In this document: positions 22,101 through 34,100 of the stretch, piece by piece | Numbering within the stretch: position 1 is the stretch's first letter | Layout of the letters: each line of letters starts with the position of its first letter | The notes under the pieces: generated by a model | What the model saw: only the letters and a program-made list of their open reading frames with translations | What the model was told of the DNA's origin: nothing | Database searches by the model: none | NCBI RefSeq assembly: GCF_019059575.1 | Contig: NW_024881614.1 | Span: forward strand, 372,001 to 436,000 | DNA from: Amphibalanus amphitrite | Lineage: Eukaryota > Arthropoda > Thecostraca > Balanomorpha > Balanidae | Direction of reading: 5' to 3' | Length of the DNA: 64,000 nt | Made by a program: the position numbers and the translations under genes

Positions 22101-25100
22101 GAATATTTTCTAGGAAATTTCCGAGCAGGAATGCACCTTTGCCTGCTCAACCGTTCGCCGGGAAACGCCGCATCGCGCTGCAACTTGCGCCTCGTTCAAG
22201 CCGCACCGGGCCCCCGCGCGCGGGCTCTCAGCGACAAGGCGCATCTTCGCCCATATACCTATCACTGAAAATGGTTACAAAGTCATATTCACGCGACCCC
22301 TAGCTGAGCGGTGAACGAGGGGTCATATCTGTGGTGATTGGTTGAAAGTCCAATAACCACAGCGCGCGTTAGACGACGTCCAAAAGAGGCGTCAGGACTT
22401 TCCGGACACCCTGTACAGTCGGGAAGATACACCTACTAAGACCAGCCACCGATATCTGACACGATATCTAGCCACCAGCCATCTGACACGGAAACGGACA
22501 CGGTCCGCTATCGTCTTCATATTTATATCACGTCCGTTGAAGGCAGTCTTCACAGCCTTCATAGTTCATACTAGGAACATCTAGTTCCCAAGTCCTCGTT
22601 ACCGCATCCCCCTTTGGTCACTCCCAGATGCAGGTGTGAGCTGAGCGTGCTCATGTGTACTTACTGTGGTACCTTTTAGCATTCTTTCATTGGGTTAGTT
22701 GCCTTTTGCATTGTTTTATGTCGTATTAGTGTCGTGTGTGTATGCCTTTTATCCCACAACTGACGTAAGCACATGAAAAGCCGGTGTATGTCTACCTGGA
22801 TGAGCTTGAAATACATTCTAATTCTAATTCTAATACTCCCGCCCATGGTTCCGACCCCGCCCTTCCCGCGGAGCCGCCGCTTCTGCCCAATGACTCAGGA
22901 TATCAACCCGTCCCACGGAGTCGTCAGTCCTCCTGACCTGCTGCTGCTGCCGGCGCGCCTCCAGCTCCTGTTTCTGCTGCGCCAGCTGGCTGGTCAGCTG
23001 CTCCAGGTGCTCGTCATGCTGGCGCGCATCGCCGTTCTGCTTCTGGTGCGCCGGCTCCTCACGGGCCGTCTCCAGCTGCAGGGGATGCAAGATACACTTC
23101 ATCAGTGGATATTCGAGGAGAGTGTGGTTATGTAAAATAAACAAACATACAGGAAGAAAGGGAGCCTCAAGTGAGAGCCACCTATAGTGATTCAAGCAAG
23201 TTCCAGATTATATTAGTCAACCTCAAAACAATCGCGCCAGTGTAGCAAAAGTGGTAAAAAACACATGTCATAGACCACATCACACCATTCATTCCACAAC
23301 CAGAGGCAAATAAACCACAACCCATCAACCACATCTTCCCTGTCGCTCGGCCCCACCAGTCTCGTCACTCACCTCAACCCTAGCCTCCTGCAGTTCGTTC
23401 ATCAGCCGGCTCGCCTCACCCTGCGCCTGTGAGAGACGGGCGCGGGTCTCGGCCAGCTCGGCCTCGGCGCGGCCGCGGGCCATCTCGGCCTCCTGTCTGC
23501 CCGCGGCCAGCTGCCGGTCAGCCTCCTCGCGCTGCGCCTGCGCGCGTCCGGCCGCGTCGGCGGCGTGCTGCAGCTCTTGCAGCTGCTGCTTGAGCGCCGT
23601 GTTCTCGCGCTCCAGGCCGCCGTGCAGCGACTGCAGCTGCTGCAGCTCGGTGCCGACAGCTGCGCGCGCCGCCTCCAGCTGCACCAGCTGCCGCTCGCGC
23701 TCCTCGAGCCGCTGCTGCGAGTTGCGCATCAGCGCCTCGTGCTCAGCGCGCTGCGCCTCCTGCTCCAGCTGCTTCTGCTCGAACTCGCCTGTCGGGGTGA
23801 GGACGGAGGGCACGGGGTTACAAAGGGGAATATCGGTTAAACGGGCGTAACGGAATCCAGCGCGAACAGGCAAAATTACAGCCTTGCAGAAACGGAGCGA
23901 CAGCAGCTATAGGTTTCGGTATTTCCAACATAATAATTTGTCTATCAATGTTTGCATCGCAAGCGCGCCAGTACCGCGCTGTGTTTGGTTTTGGCTGAAA
24001 AATTGAAGTAGATGGCGCCAGTGAAGCAGCTCCATATTTGTGTGAAAGGGTGGACCGACCGAACCCAGTACTGCGCGCCGAACAAGGGTCAAACACCTCA
24101 CAAGCCATGTCCTCGACACCGATACACTATCAGATTACCGTGGCACCGATAGGGTGGCCAGAAAGGACGAGTGGTCCATCAAGTGGCCGGTTAAACCACC
24201 CCTACAACGATACTGATAGCTTACTGAGACTGCTGTGCATCACAGTCCAATCTACAGATAGTGTGAATCACACAACGACAAAGTCCCGCTATCGAACAAA
24301 GAAAGTCGCGTCAGCTCAGTGCTCACCGACATCAGATACTCCTGACACCACCCCATCCCCACCCCCTCTCCCTGTCCGTCCCACCCGGCCACTCACGCTG
24401 AACGAGCATCCTCTCGGCAGCGACCGCCTGGTGCAGCTGCAGCTGGCTGCTCTCCTGAATCTGCTGCGCCTGCTGCTGCAGCTCGGCGCGCAGCCGCTGC
24501 TCCTGCTGCTGCGCCTGCTGCAGCTCGGCGCGCAGCCGCTGCTCCTGGGCCGCGCCGCGCGCCGCCTCAGCCGCCTGCTGCGCGGCCAGCTCGTCCACAG
24601 CGCGCTTCTGCTGCGTGGCGCGCGCCCGCTCCTGGTTCAGCTCGGTGCGCAGCTGCTTCAGCCGCTCCTGGCTGCTGGCCGCCGACTCCTGCTCGGCGTT
24701 CAGCTGATTCTGTACCTGCAGGGGTCGAGACCAGGGGGTGAATACACTGCAAGGGTTACGAGTGGGACACAAGGCACCTGCAGAAGCCGAGAGAGACCAA
24801 AGGAGTGATGAAATTGCACAGAGTACGATCGACACAAGCACATATGATCCTCAACAGGACTTATTTCAGGTGCGGCAATGGAGGATTATTTTGCTATTCC
24901 ACAGCAATACACGGTTATCTGGTTACCAGCTGGTAGTGAAACTACCCGATAAATCCGGGTCTGGTCGGGATTGTTCAGGTCATGTCCGGTCAGATTCTGT
25001 CAGGTCAAGTCAGACCCAGTCACGTCAGGTTATGCTAGACCAGGTCGACGTGGTGCGTACCTCCTCCAGCTGTTTGCGCAGCTGTGTGAGCGGGTCGGGA

Positions 25101-28100
25101 CGGGCGCCCTTGGCGATCCAGTCGGTGCTCGATTGCTGCTTGTTGAGCAGCAGCTCGATCAGCGTCTGGATTTCGGAGCGGCTCAGCGGGGCCATCTCGA
25201 CGATCGACTGCACCTTCTTCAGACTCAGACCGTCTGAAATGGAGCGTAACGCACACAGCCGTCAGTGGCGGGATAGATAATCTTTGTAGGTTGGCTTCAA
25301 GATAAAGACGATAGCGCTGCATGCAATGTAAGGTCCGTTACTTAAGTTATATAAATACCAAGCACCGCATTAACCCGCGCCCCACTGGGGGGGGGGGGGC
25401 TATTTATAGCCCCCCCTCCCGTTTTTCTGCAATAACTTCCAAACCGCTTGACGTATCGACGCCAAACTTTCAGTACCCTAGGCTGCATCAATTTGACACC
25501 TTGTGTCAAAATTTGAACTTCGTACCTACTATAGGTCGGCCGGAAATGACGTCAGAGTGACGTCATGTTCGGCCGATTTCGACGCAAAACATTGAACCAC
25601 GGCAATCGCTCCCAAGAGCTCAGTTTTTAAGCTAGATCCAATTTCTTTGCATGAGAGGACTCAGAATAGACGGCGCTATCAAACTGCTATCTCGGATTTT
25701 CGAAATTTTGAAAATTCTGAAAATTTTATATAATAATATCCAAAATTTATATTTTTACATTTTTTTCAAAAAGTTTTTAACTTTTCGAAAAAACCGGAAT
25801 ATATGTGATAGAACGCATTATTATGACTAACTCTAGCAAGTTTTAGCTAAATATCTTCAAAAATGGCCAAGTTTTACGCATTATTGCAAAAAATTCACAA
25901 TTATTAATTTTTCAAATCAATTTTTTCAGTACGAATTTGACATCGTACGCCAATATAAATAGCACCATCGTGTTCCTGAGCTCAAACTGCATCCAATAGA
26001 CACCTTTTTTGTTGAAAAATTTTAACTTCAAAATTTGACCTTTTTTGACCTGAAAGTGACCTAACATAAGCTAAATTCGACTCAAAATGACCTCGAATAA
26101 CACAGACGACATCAAATTCGAAATCTCTGATCTAAATGGACCATAAAACATGTGTCACGTGACCGACGCATGATATAATATTTTCGTGACCTGTGATGAC
26201 CTGACCTTGACCTGAAAATCAAAGTACAAGTTTGGTACCCTCAGAGTAACTAGAGCATCTAATCCCGAGTGTGTGATCCAAAAATGAGCCTGATCTGACT
26301 TGTAAGACGGCGGCCAGAGCCCAAAACGTGATCAAGCCAAAATGCTAATAATTTTTACTTTGACCTGACCTGTGACGTCATCGGGGACCTCGAGGTCAAT
26401 GAAATTAGGTTTTGCTCGACAGTTTTTCCGGGGCTATCAGACGCCGTTTGAATTTTGACGATCGGCCCAGTAGTTTCGGAGTTAGGAGGGGGGGGGGGGC
26501 TATGAATAGCCCCCCCCCCCCCCCAGTAGGGCGTGTTATACGCAGACCCCAGTGGGGCGCGGGTTAAAGGTGTAAATTGCAAAGTCATCATGCCTCATGA
26601 CATAATGCATTTGTCGTCAAGATGAGTGTGCAAAATACAAGGCACGATAATCGAGGAAGTACGGTTTGAGCACTGAAGCACGCACTGGCATAAAAACATG
26701 TTACAAAACAACGCCTGGCATCCCTCACTGCTTTCATCCACGTCAGACACGTCATTCAAACATCCCGCCTGGTAAAAACTCCCCAGACCACTGAGGCGCC
26801 GTTTACCGGGAACCCATCTCCCTATCCGTCCCTCTATTCGCCGCCAGGATGGTTCGGCCTCGGCGGGTGGCGGGCCGCGCCTGGCCGCTCCCTAGGCCGC
26901 GTCACCGGCCGATTGGGACACCGGCTGACGGCCGGGTGCCACGTCGCAGCCGCGCGGCGGTCGGACGGACGGTTGGTGACGGTCGCTGACACTGTCCAGA
27001 TACAGAGCTCCTGGATCACTCCAGACGTGTCGGACAACTATCTCGCCAGCGCGGGGTGGCGGGCAGTCTGCAGTGCAGCTCGGTGACTGAACCGGTCACC
27101 TCAGCAATCGGTACAGTTCCAGACGAAACCCGGCCTCAGACAGCGGTAGGAAATAGAAATACCACATCAGCCGCATTAGTTTCTCACAGTATGGTCGTGT
27201 AATCCGTCTATAAAGCTATCCCACGGTATTCACCATTGTACCTGTATCTGTAACCGAATACCACGCAGCCCTACTTAGCCACAATGGAACTCGGCCCATC
27301 CCGTTCACACGCCCCCACCGTCTAGCTCAGCGATCACAGCCCTCGGGCCGGCGCGGCGGACGCAGCCGTCCGTCCGTCCGCCCGTCAACGGTTCGTTGGC
27401 CAAGGACGAGACGGCCGGCGTTCCAGTCTGCTCCGTCCCGTCCACATCCATCCGCCTAACGGTACTGTACACAGTGGCTGTCTGCCGTCTGGAGCCACTG
27501 TCTGGTGTCTGCTGTCTGCATCCGCTGTCCATAGTCTACGGTTTAAAGCCGCTGTCTGCAGCTGAGCTCTCACTATCCGTCTAGCCCGCAGCCTACAGCG
27601 GCTGTATGCCAACTGTTGTCTGCTGTTCCCAGTCGCTGCAGCACTACCAGGTCGTGCTGGAGCCGGGATCACCGGTCAGCAGTCTCTCCTCCCCCCCCCC
27701 CACTATCACCAGCCGGTCGTCTCGGCCGGCGCCGCCGCGGTCACGCGTCAGCTGACGCTCCGCCGCTCTCCCTGCCTCGCCCTCCCTCCAGTTCCCGTCC
27801 CCAGCCCAGAGGCCGGCCGCTGGGTTTTCCGGACTCCCGGAATGTCCGTCACTTCCTCTGAGCGAGCGCGGGAGCCGCCGCTGCCGCCGAGGGGCCGCCG
27901 TCTGTCCCACGAACGGTATGTGAGGGCGCCGGGGCCGGTAGCCGGTCTATAGCCGAGTCACGTCTCTAATCCGCAGGGGCTGCACCGTCGCTCCGCTCAC
28001 ACCCTGACGTCCCAGGGACCCAGCAGGTAGGCCAATCTTATCATCCAGAACGGCTGACATGGCATGGAATCCAAATGAAAACCCCTCATCCGTACCTTGA

Positions 28101-31100
28101 AAGGCATGACTAGCGAGATCCTGAGACATAAAAACAAGCGTAGCAGCTCAGAACCATGAAGCCAATTAAGTTCAAACGTGGCACGTCTCGCAGCTAAACA
28201 TCTCTGATCAGCCGTGAACACATCCGTTACCCACCAGCCTCTCCAGAGCTCACAGACCAGGAGCAGGCGGTAGTCATCCCGGCCCATCGTGACCCGCTGG
28301 CCAGTGCCGAGCCGGACGCGTGCCGCGGTGCCGTCGGCCGGCGACTCCGCTCAACTGTATACGACTGCAGTAAACAGGCCTCGACAGACGAACGGACGGA
28401 CAGGGGCCGCCGGCACCAGATGGCTGGCCGACCCCCTGACTGACACGGCGGCATGGGGGTGAAAAGGAACGGTGCAGTGCCGTGCACGAAGGCTAGCTGA
28501 TAAGGGCAAGTCCATATACCATAACTATGGCTTTAGGTTTAGATGGTACGAAGAACTACGCGGCAGGAAAGGGTTGAAAATTTCTCAAGAACAAGGACTT
28601 GGCCAAAGAGAGGAAGAACATGACTCGAAAAACTCGAAATGCTCAACTCATTTAAGGATTTGATGTAGTAAACTTGTACGAATGAGCCTGAGTGTCTGAT
28701 CCCTACATTTCGTGCGAGATCACGGAACGCGGGCAAGCAGGGTATTGTTCGTTACGAAAGACGAAAATAAATAATTTTCCTCCACGGTGCCTAGCTTGCT
28801 GCTTTTACAAAACTTCCGCCACTGCGGCTCACCACACAAACACACTGGTCCACACTCGTATTTTTCAACCACCAGCGGCACCCGTCAATCTTGTGTTGAC
28901 TTTTGAACCATGTGGCGCCCGGCGATAATCGATTTTCCGCCCGGATGATGCCATGTTTTCGTAGTTCGAACGCTGCTGAGACAGGCACAGGGAGTTTAGT
29001 CGTGTTTGGCGGTGGTCAGGCCGCGTCAGCTAAGCCGCCGCACCCGGAACGACCGATCGCGGCGTTCGCGGCTGATAGCCAAGAAGCAGCCGTACAGTCT
29101 GTCTTAAAAGTACCGCGCAAAGTGACGGTGGATCCATCAAGCCTGACCGAGGAAGGGCCTGCTATAATTTGAAAGTCACCGAACCAATGGAGCTGGGGAA
29201 TGGACGAGGATGTTCATTGCTTCGGTGACTCAAATTTGGCAGTCCTTCATCGGTCAGGCTTGATGGATCCACCGTCACTTTGCGCGGTACTTTTAAGACA
29301 GACTGTACAGCGCCGTGCACCTAGCCACAGTGGCCGATGCAGCGCGCTGGGCTGGCCGCTCCAGCCCACGAGCGGAGGCCTCGCACCTCTCCGCAGACTT
29401 TTTTTTTGCACTCTCCCGACCTCCTCGCAGCCTCCCCACGCCACCCCGGCCTATACACCACCTCCCGACCTCTACACCGTCTCTCCCGGCCTCCTCTCAG
29501 CCTCTCCCGACCTCTCTGCAGTCTCCCGGCCCCTCTGCTGCCCGTCTGTCCGGTCGGCAGCCGGTGATAAAGCGTCCGGCCGGAACAGCTCGGCCTACAC
29601 CGCGCAGTGAGGCTGGTCGGACAGCGGACGGCATTCGGCAGCCGCCCGGGCGTCGGAGGACCGGGGACTGCTGTGTGTATGGACAAAACTGGTGTGGGTG
29701 CGGCTAGCGGTAGGGCTTTACGTAAGGTGAAGAGAGAATGCCGGAATGTGAGGGACTCATCAGATGTTATCGATTATCACGGTTTGTTTAGCCAAACCGC
29801 AGCTATTTTATCGAACCAATCGATACCTCGAACGAATATTTAGGCCCACACTGACGGATGGGATCCGCCCGAACGAGACCATATAAAGCACCGCTACAAG
29901 TTTGTTACCACTGACGATGCTACAGATGCGGACAATTATCAACCCTCGACAGACCGATTATAACCACCTGAACCACTTGTGGCCTGCCAGATGTGACGAC
30001 GCGTCGCCAACACACTTCATTTTGCCCTGTGTGGTTTGAGGCCATTGTCACAACCCCCGCGGAGCAGTAGACATTTCTAGTGACAACGGGATCAAGTCCC
30101 ACTGAGGCATGGCATTCAAAGTGCCACGAAACACCGCACTTCAGACAGTTGAGCACCGGGAGGTCGATTGCTGACATTTTAAAAATGCAAACTGGCTTGT
30201 TTAGTCAGCGTTCGTGACCTTTTAGACTTTATACCCAATGAAACCGTCCGCAGTTTGTGGAGCTATTCAGTTTCCCAGTGGAAATAGCTCTACACTAGGG
30301 TGACCCGCGTGCTCCGCAACGCGAAGGGGGGATTTTTTGACCCGTGGGTATTGGGTTGGTCTGTGTCGATTTGGTTGGTAGATATCCATTTCGTTCGATT
30401 GCTTTTTGACGGCCAAGCATTTTGTAAGAAAACAAAAAGATACATCGCATCGAGGTGCCCGTGTCGTATTATCATGCGTTCTACTTTAGAATGATTCGAA
30501 AACTGGCGTGAAGTCTTTTGAGGGCCATCGATGAATTTCGCTAAAAATGACAATGTAATGGTTTGGAACATTTACATTTTTAAGGATACTGTTGCTTATC
30601 ATGCAAAAATGAAGAGTGAATATTGGACAGAATTGAATGCTCTATCCAATGGTACCATATTCAATTGCCAAAGGTATCAGGTTATGCAGCAAACCCCGTG
30701 TGATTAATAAAGTGGCACAAAATTGACAAACACCATTTTCTCCTGTGATTTGCACCACCTTGATTTGGATCAATCAGCTTTTCACAATTTTTATATGAGA
30801 GGCGGTACCTTTCTCTTGCAAATAGGCGTTGATTCAACTCGCTCCATTTAACGGTCACCTAAAAATAAAATTAATTCCAAAATCCCTCAAAAACCGCAAT
30901 TTTTCAAATAAAAGTGCCCTCTCCGGTGCACGTGGCGCGTGCTATCCTCTGCATTGCACACCATTCAATAGCCCGTTCAATTCTGTACACGATGCTGTTT
31001 TCCCCGTGCCGGTCGGACCCCTGGTCACCAAGATATTGCACGGGAATTGGACCCGTGTCGGCCAAAATTAGCCGTTTTCGCCCGATTTTGCAAGCCGATT

Positions 31101-34100
31101 TATACATGTAAAGTCTATGACGCGAATTTGCACTTTTTGAGCACGTGCCACGCGCTCCCTACCAACCCCATCGAGCTGAGACCCCTCAAAGGCACGTCGC
31201 GCATCCTTGATCTATAAGTTGTGCAAATTTCAGCGGGCTAGGTGCAACGGTCTGGCCTGTAGTCCACGCAAAGCACCACCAAGTCGGGACCTCGGTAACG
31301 GACAGACGCACCCTCCTCAAATAGTAGTATAGACAAGCGGCTGCGCCACTTGCTTTGCTGCGTGGTAGGAAAAAATTGCGGCGCCAGCCAATTTGCTTTC
31401 GAATGGTGTTCGATTCAAATCGATGTGTCGTCTAGAAGCATAGATATGGACGGAAATGTGAAGAGATTTAAAAAAGAACTGCTCTGAGAGCTTTGTTGGG
31501 TGAAATTTGGCTGATACGGGGTCAAGACGGGTCAAGTGGTCAGCCCCGGTCACTTTGGGTCAGGCCAGGTCACATAGGTCACCTCTCGTCCGATGGGATC
31601 AGCCCGGGCCACTATTCTACTTTTGCCTCCACTACTACCCCTACCACTACCACTACCACTACCACTACCACTACCACTACCACTACCACTACCACTACCC
31701 CTACCCCTACCCCTACCACTACCCCTACCACTACCTCTACCACTACCACTACCCCTACCACTACCCCTACTACTACCCCTACCCCTACTACTACCCCTAC
31801 CACTACCCCTACCCCTACTACTACTCCTACCACTACCCCTACCCCTAACCCTACCACGACCCTACCCCTACCACTACCCCTACCCCTACCCCTACCAACA
31901 CCGCTGGGTCATGTCAGGTCACAGAATAATTGGATCCAATCAGTACTAAAATATTAGACTTAGAGTGTTCCCAGCCCTGCCCCTATTCGTGCCATTCCAT
32001 TACGCTTAATCGTATTTGTCGGAAATGGCGCTTTGTGGCATATGTGGCGCATTGCGACAAACGCGGCGCATTTCCACCCGGCGATTGAGCATGCACCTTG
32101 GCACCAAATTGCACCCTTATCGGGCCATATTTGACAAAACTGTGCGATTTGCGGCAAAAATGGCGCGTTGTCACCAAAGTGGCGCATTGCGGCAAACACG
32201 GTGCATTTGTATACTCGTATCACAAACTGTTTCCATTGAACGAAAATCAACACATTTTTTCGCCACTTTTCATTCAAATTAATAACTTGCCGATCCGCCA
32301 ATGCGAGGCACTCGCCGCCGATCGGCATGCATTTAGTCCACAAAGTTTGTCGACCCCGGCTCTCAATGAAGATCTACGAACCGATCAAAATTTCATTGGC
32401 GTTCTTCCAGCGCGCCCCACGCGCGAACCGTGCACCCCAGCGAGTCGGAACCTAGAAAAGGCGCTGACCCGCTCTGTCACCTATAAGGTGTGCAAATTTC
32501 AACCCCCTACGATATACCGTCTGCCCTGTAGGCCGACTAAATTGAACCCACTACACGGCGTGGCGGACAAACAGACAGACAGACAGATGGATCCTGTTCA
32601 AATAGTAAGATAGATATTCCAAAGAGTAAGACAAGTAAACACATCTAATTTGCCGTTCCAACTTCCACCTCCGATGGCAACATCATCTCTACTTCTGTCA
32701 CCACTCCTATCGCTCTCACCACGCCTCCCGCTCCACTCTCCTCAGTGCCTCTATCCTTAGGCTTCCATCGCAAACAACCTCCCTCATCCCCCATCCCACC
32801 ATATGACGCAACACGGAACCCGGCCGGGCGCGGCGGCGGCCGGTCGGGGTGCAGATAAACCGCTAACCGGTCCCCAGCCACACCACAGGCCCGGGGAGGG
32901 CAGGTAAAAAACACCGTCGCCGCTGAGTCATCAAACATCGGCCATGAGCCGTGACATCATATGAACCAACCTTTGTGAGAACGGTGGGGTTGTGTTGTTC
33001 CGGGATTGTCGAATGGTGCTGATACGATACAGCGCAGCGAGCGGTAAGGCACTCTCAGACCTTGAGGGGGTACAGTTTACCTTCCCAGGAGGTAGAAAGT
33101 GTGATATACAAAGCCGCAACATTGCGTCAGAACTTCTGTAATTCTAAGGCTAAATCGTCAGAAAAACCACACGCCTTTTGCGTATTATCCTCCTTACAGC
33201 ATTTATCGTTTGGATAGCGGAACCTGTATGGCTGTATGGCTGCACGATTCCCCGGCACCGTTCGTGGCTCCTTAACGTCAAGCCACATTTCTTAGCGATC
33301 ATAGTCCATCGCTAAGTCACCATTCACAGATCAAAGCGCTGCTTTCCCTAGCTCATCGGCTCCCAGCCCCAAACTACGTCCTTTAAATACTCAGAACCCT
33401 GATAAATGTGAAGACGCCCATCACACTCTACAAGAATCTCAGCATACCCTCAGAAACGTAGACACGCATCTCACTCTCCAAGACAATTGCACCCCTCCCT
33501 GTGCCCCCCCCCCTCTCAAAACACCAGACCACTGTTCAGTGAACACTCACCGGGTCCGGGAACAGCGAGGTTGCGGCGTTTCTCGGCGGCCGGTCGGCGT
33601 TTCTTGGCGGCCCCCGGGGCAGCCTCGGTGTTGGTCGCCTGTTTGGAGGCCGTGACGGTCTCGGTTACGGGTTCAGCCACCTCTTCATCCTCCTGTGTGG
33701 TGGGAACAATAGTCAGAACATTCAAAAGTGGAGATGAACCAAAAAAGGAGCGAAAGTAGACTCTGGAGCAGGTAGGGTAGGCATTAGAGCTTCAGCTACA
33801 GACAGCGGCTGATTGGGCACGCTACCAGACGCCAGCAAAAGAATAAACATCTCTAAATCGTCAGGAAGTGAACTTTCAGATATTATCAGCTGGAATACCA
33901 AGTCAGGTTCTTAAATGACCGATAACAAAACCGAAAATAAAGCCCAACATAGGTACTGATTCCCAACCGTAGTTGCAAACCACCATGTGGACTGCCTGCA
34001 GCTATGGCCCCGAACACCCGACCCACCTCCTCTTTCTCCACCACCTCCTTGGTATGTTTCTCCTTGGGCGACTCCTTGGGCAGCTCCTTCGCCGGCTCCT

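Noticed and set aside
22830..23135. Plus-strand Leu-rich frames opposite the RRBP1 coiled-coil exons
   Set aside because: The reverse of Gln/Glu/Ala-rich codons gives Leu/Arg/Ser-rich frames. Splice sites and homology support the minus strand.
28227..28487. Candidate exon reading MGRDDYRLLLVCELWRGW
   Set aside because: A possible donor exists, but a stop lies upstream in frame, the acceptor is uncertain and no partner exon fits. It lies in the RRBP1 intron without coiled-coil character.
31630..31900. Telomere-like repeat
   Set aside because: The units are CTACCA/CTACCC, not the TTAGG or TTAGGG class. A single CCCTAACCC occurs within a variable microsatellite.
31493..31957. Thr/Pro, Leu/Pro, Tyr/His and Val/Gly repeat frames
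   Set aside because: They are the different readings of one hexanucleotide microsatellite.
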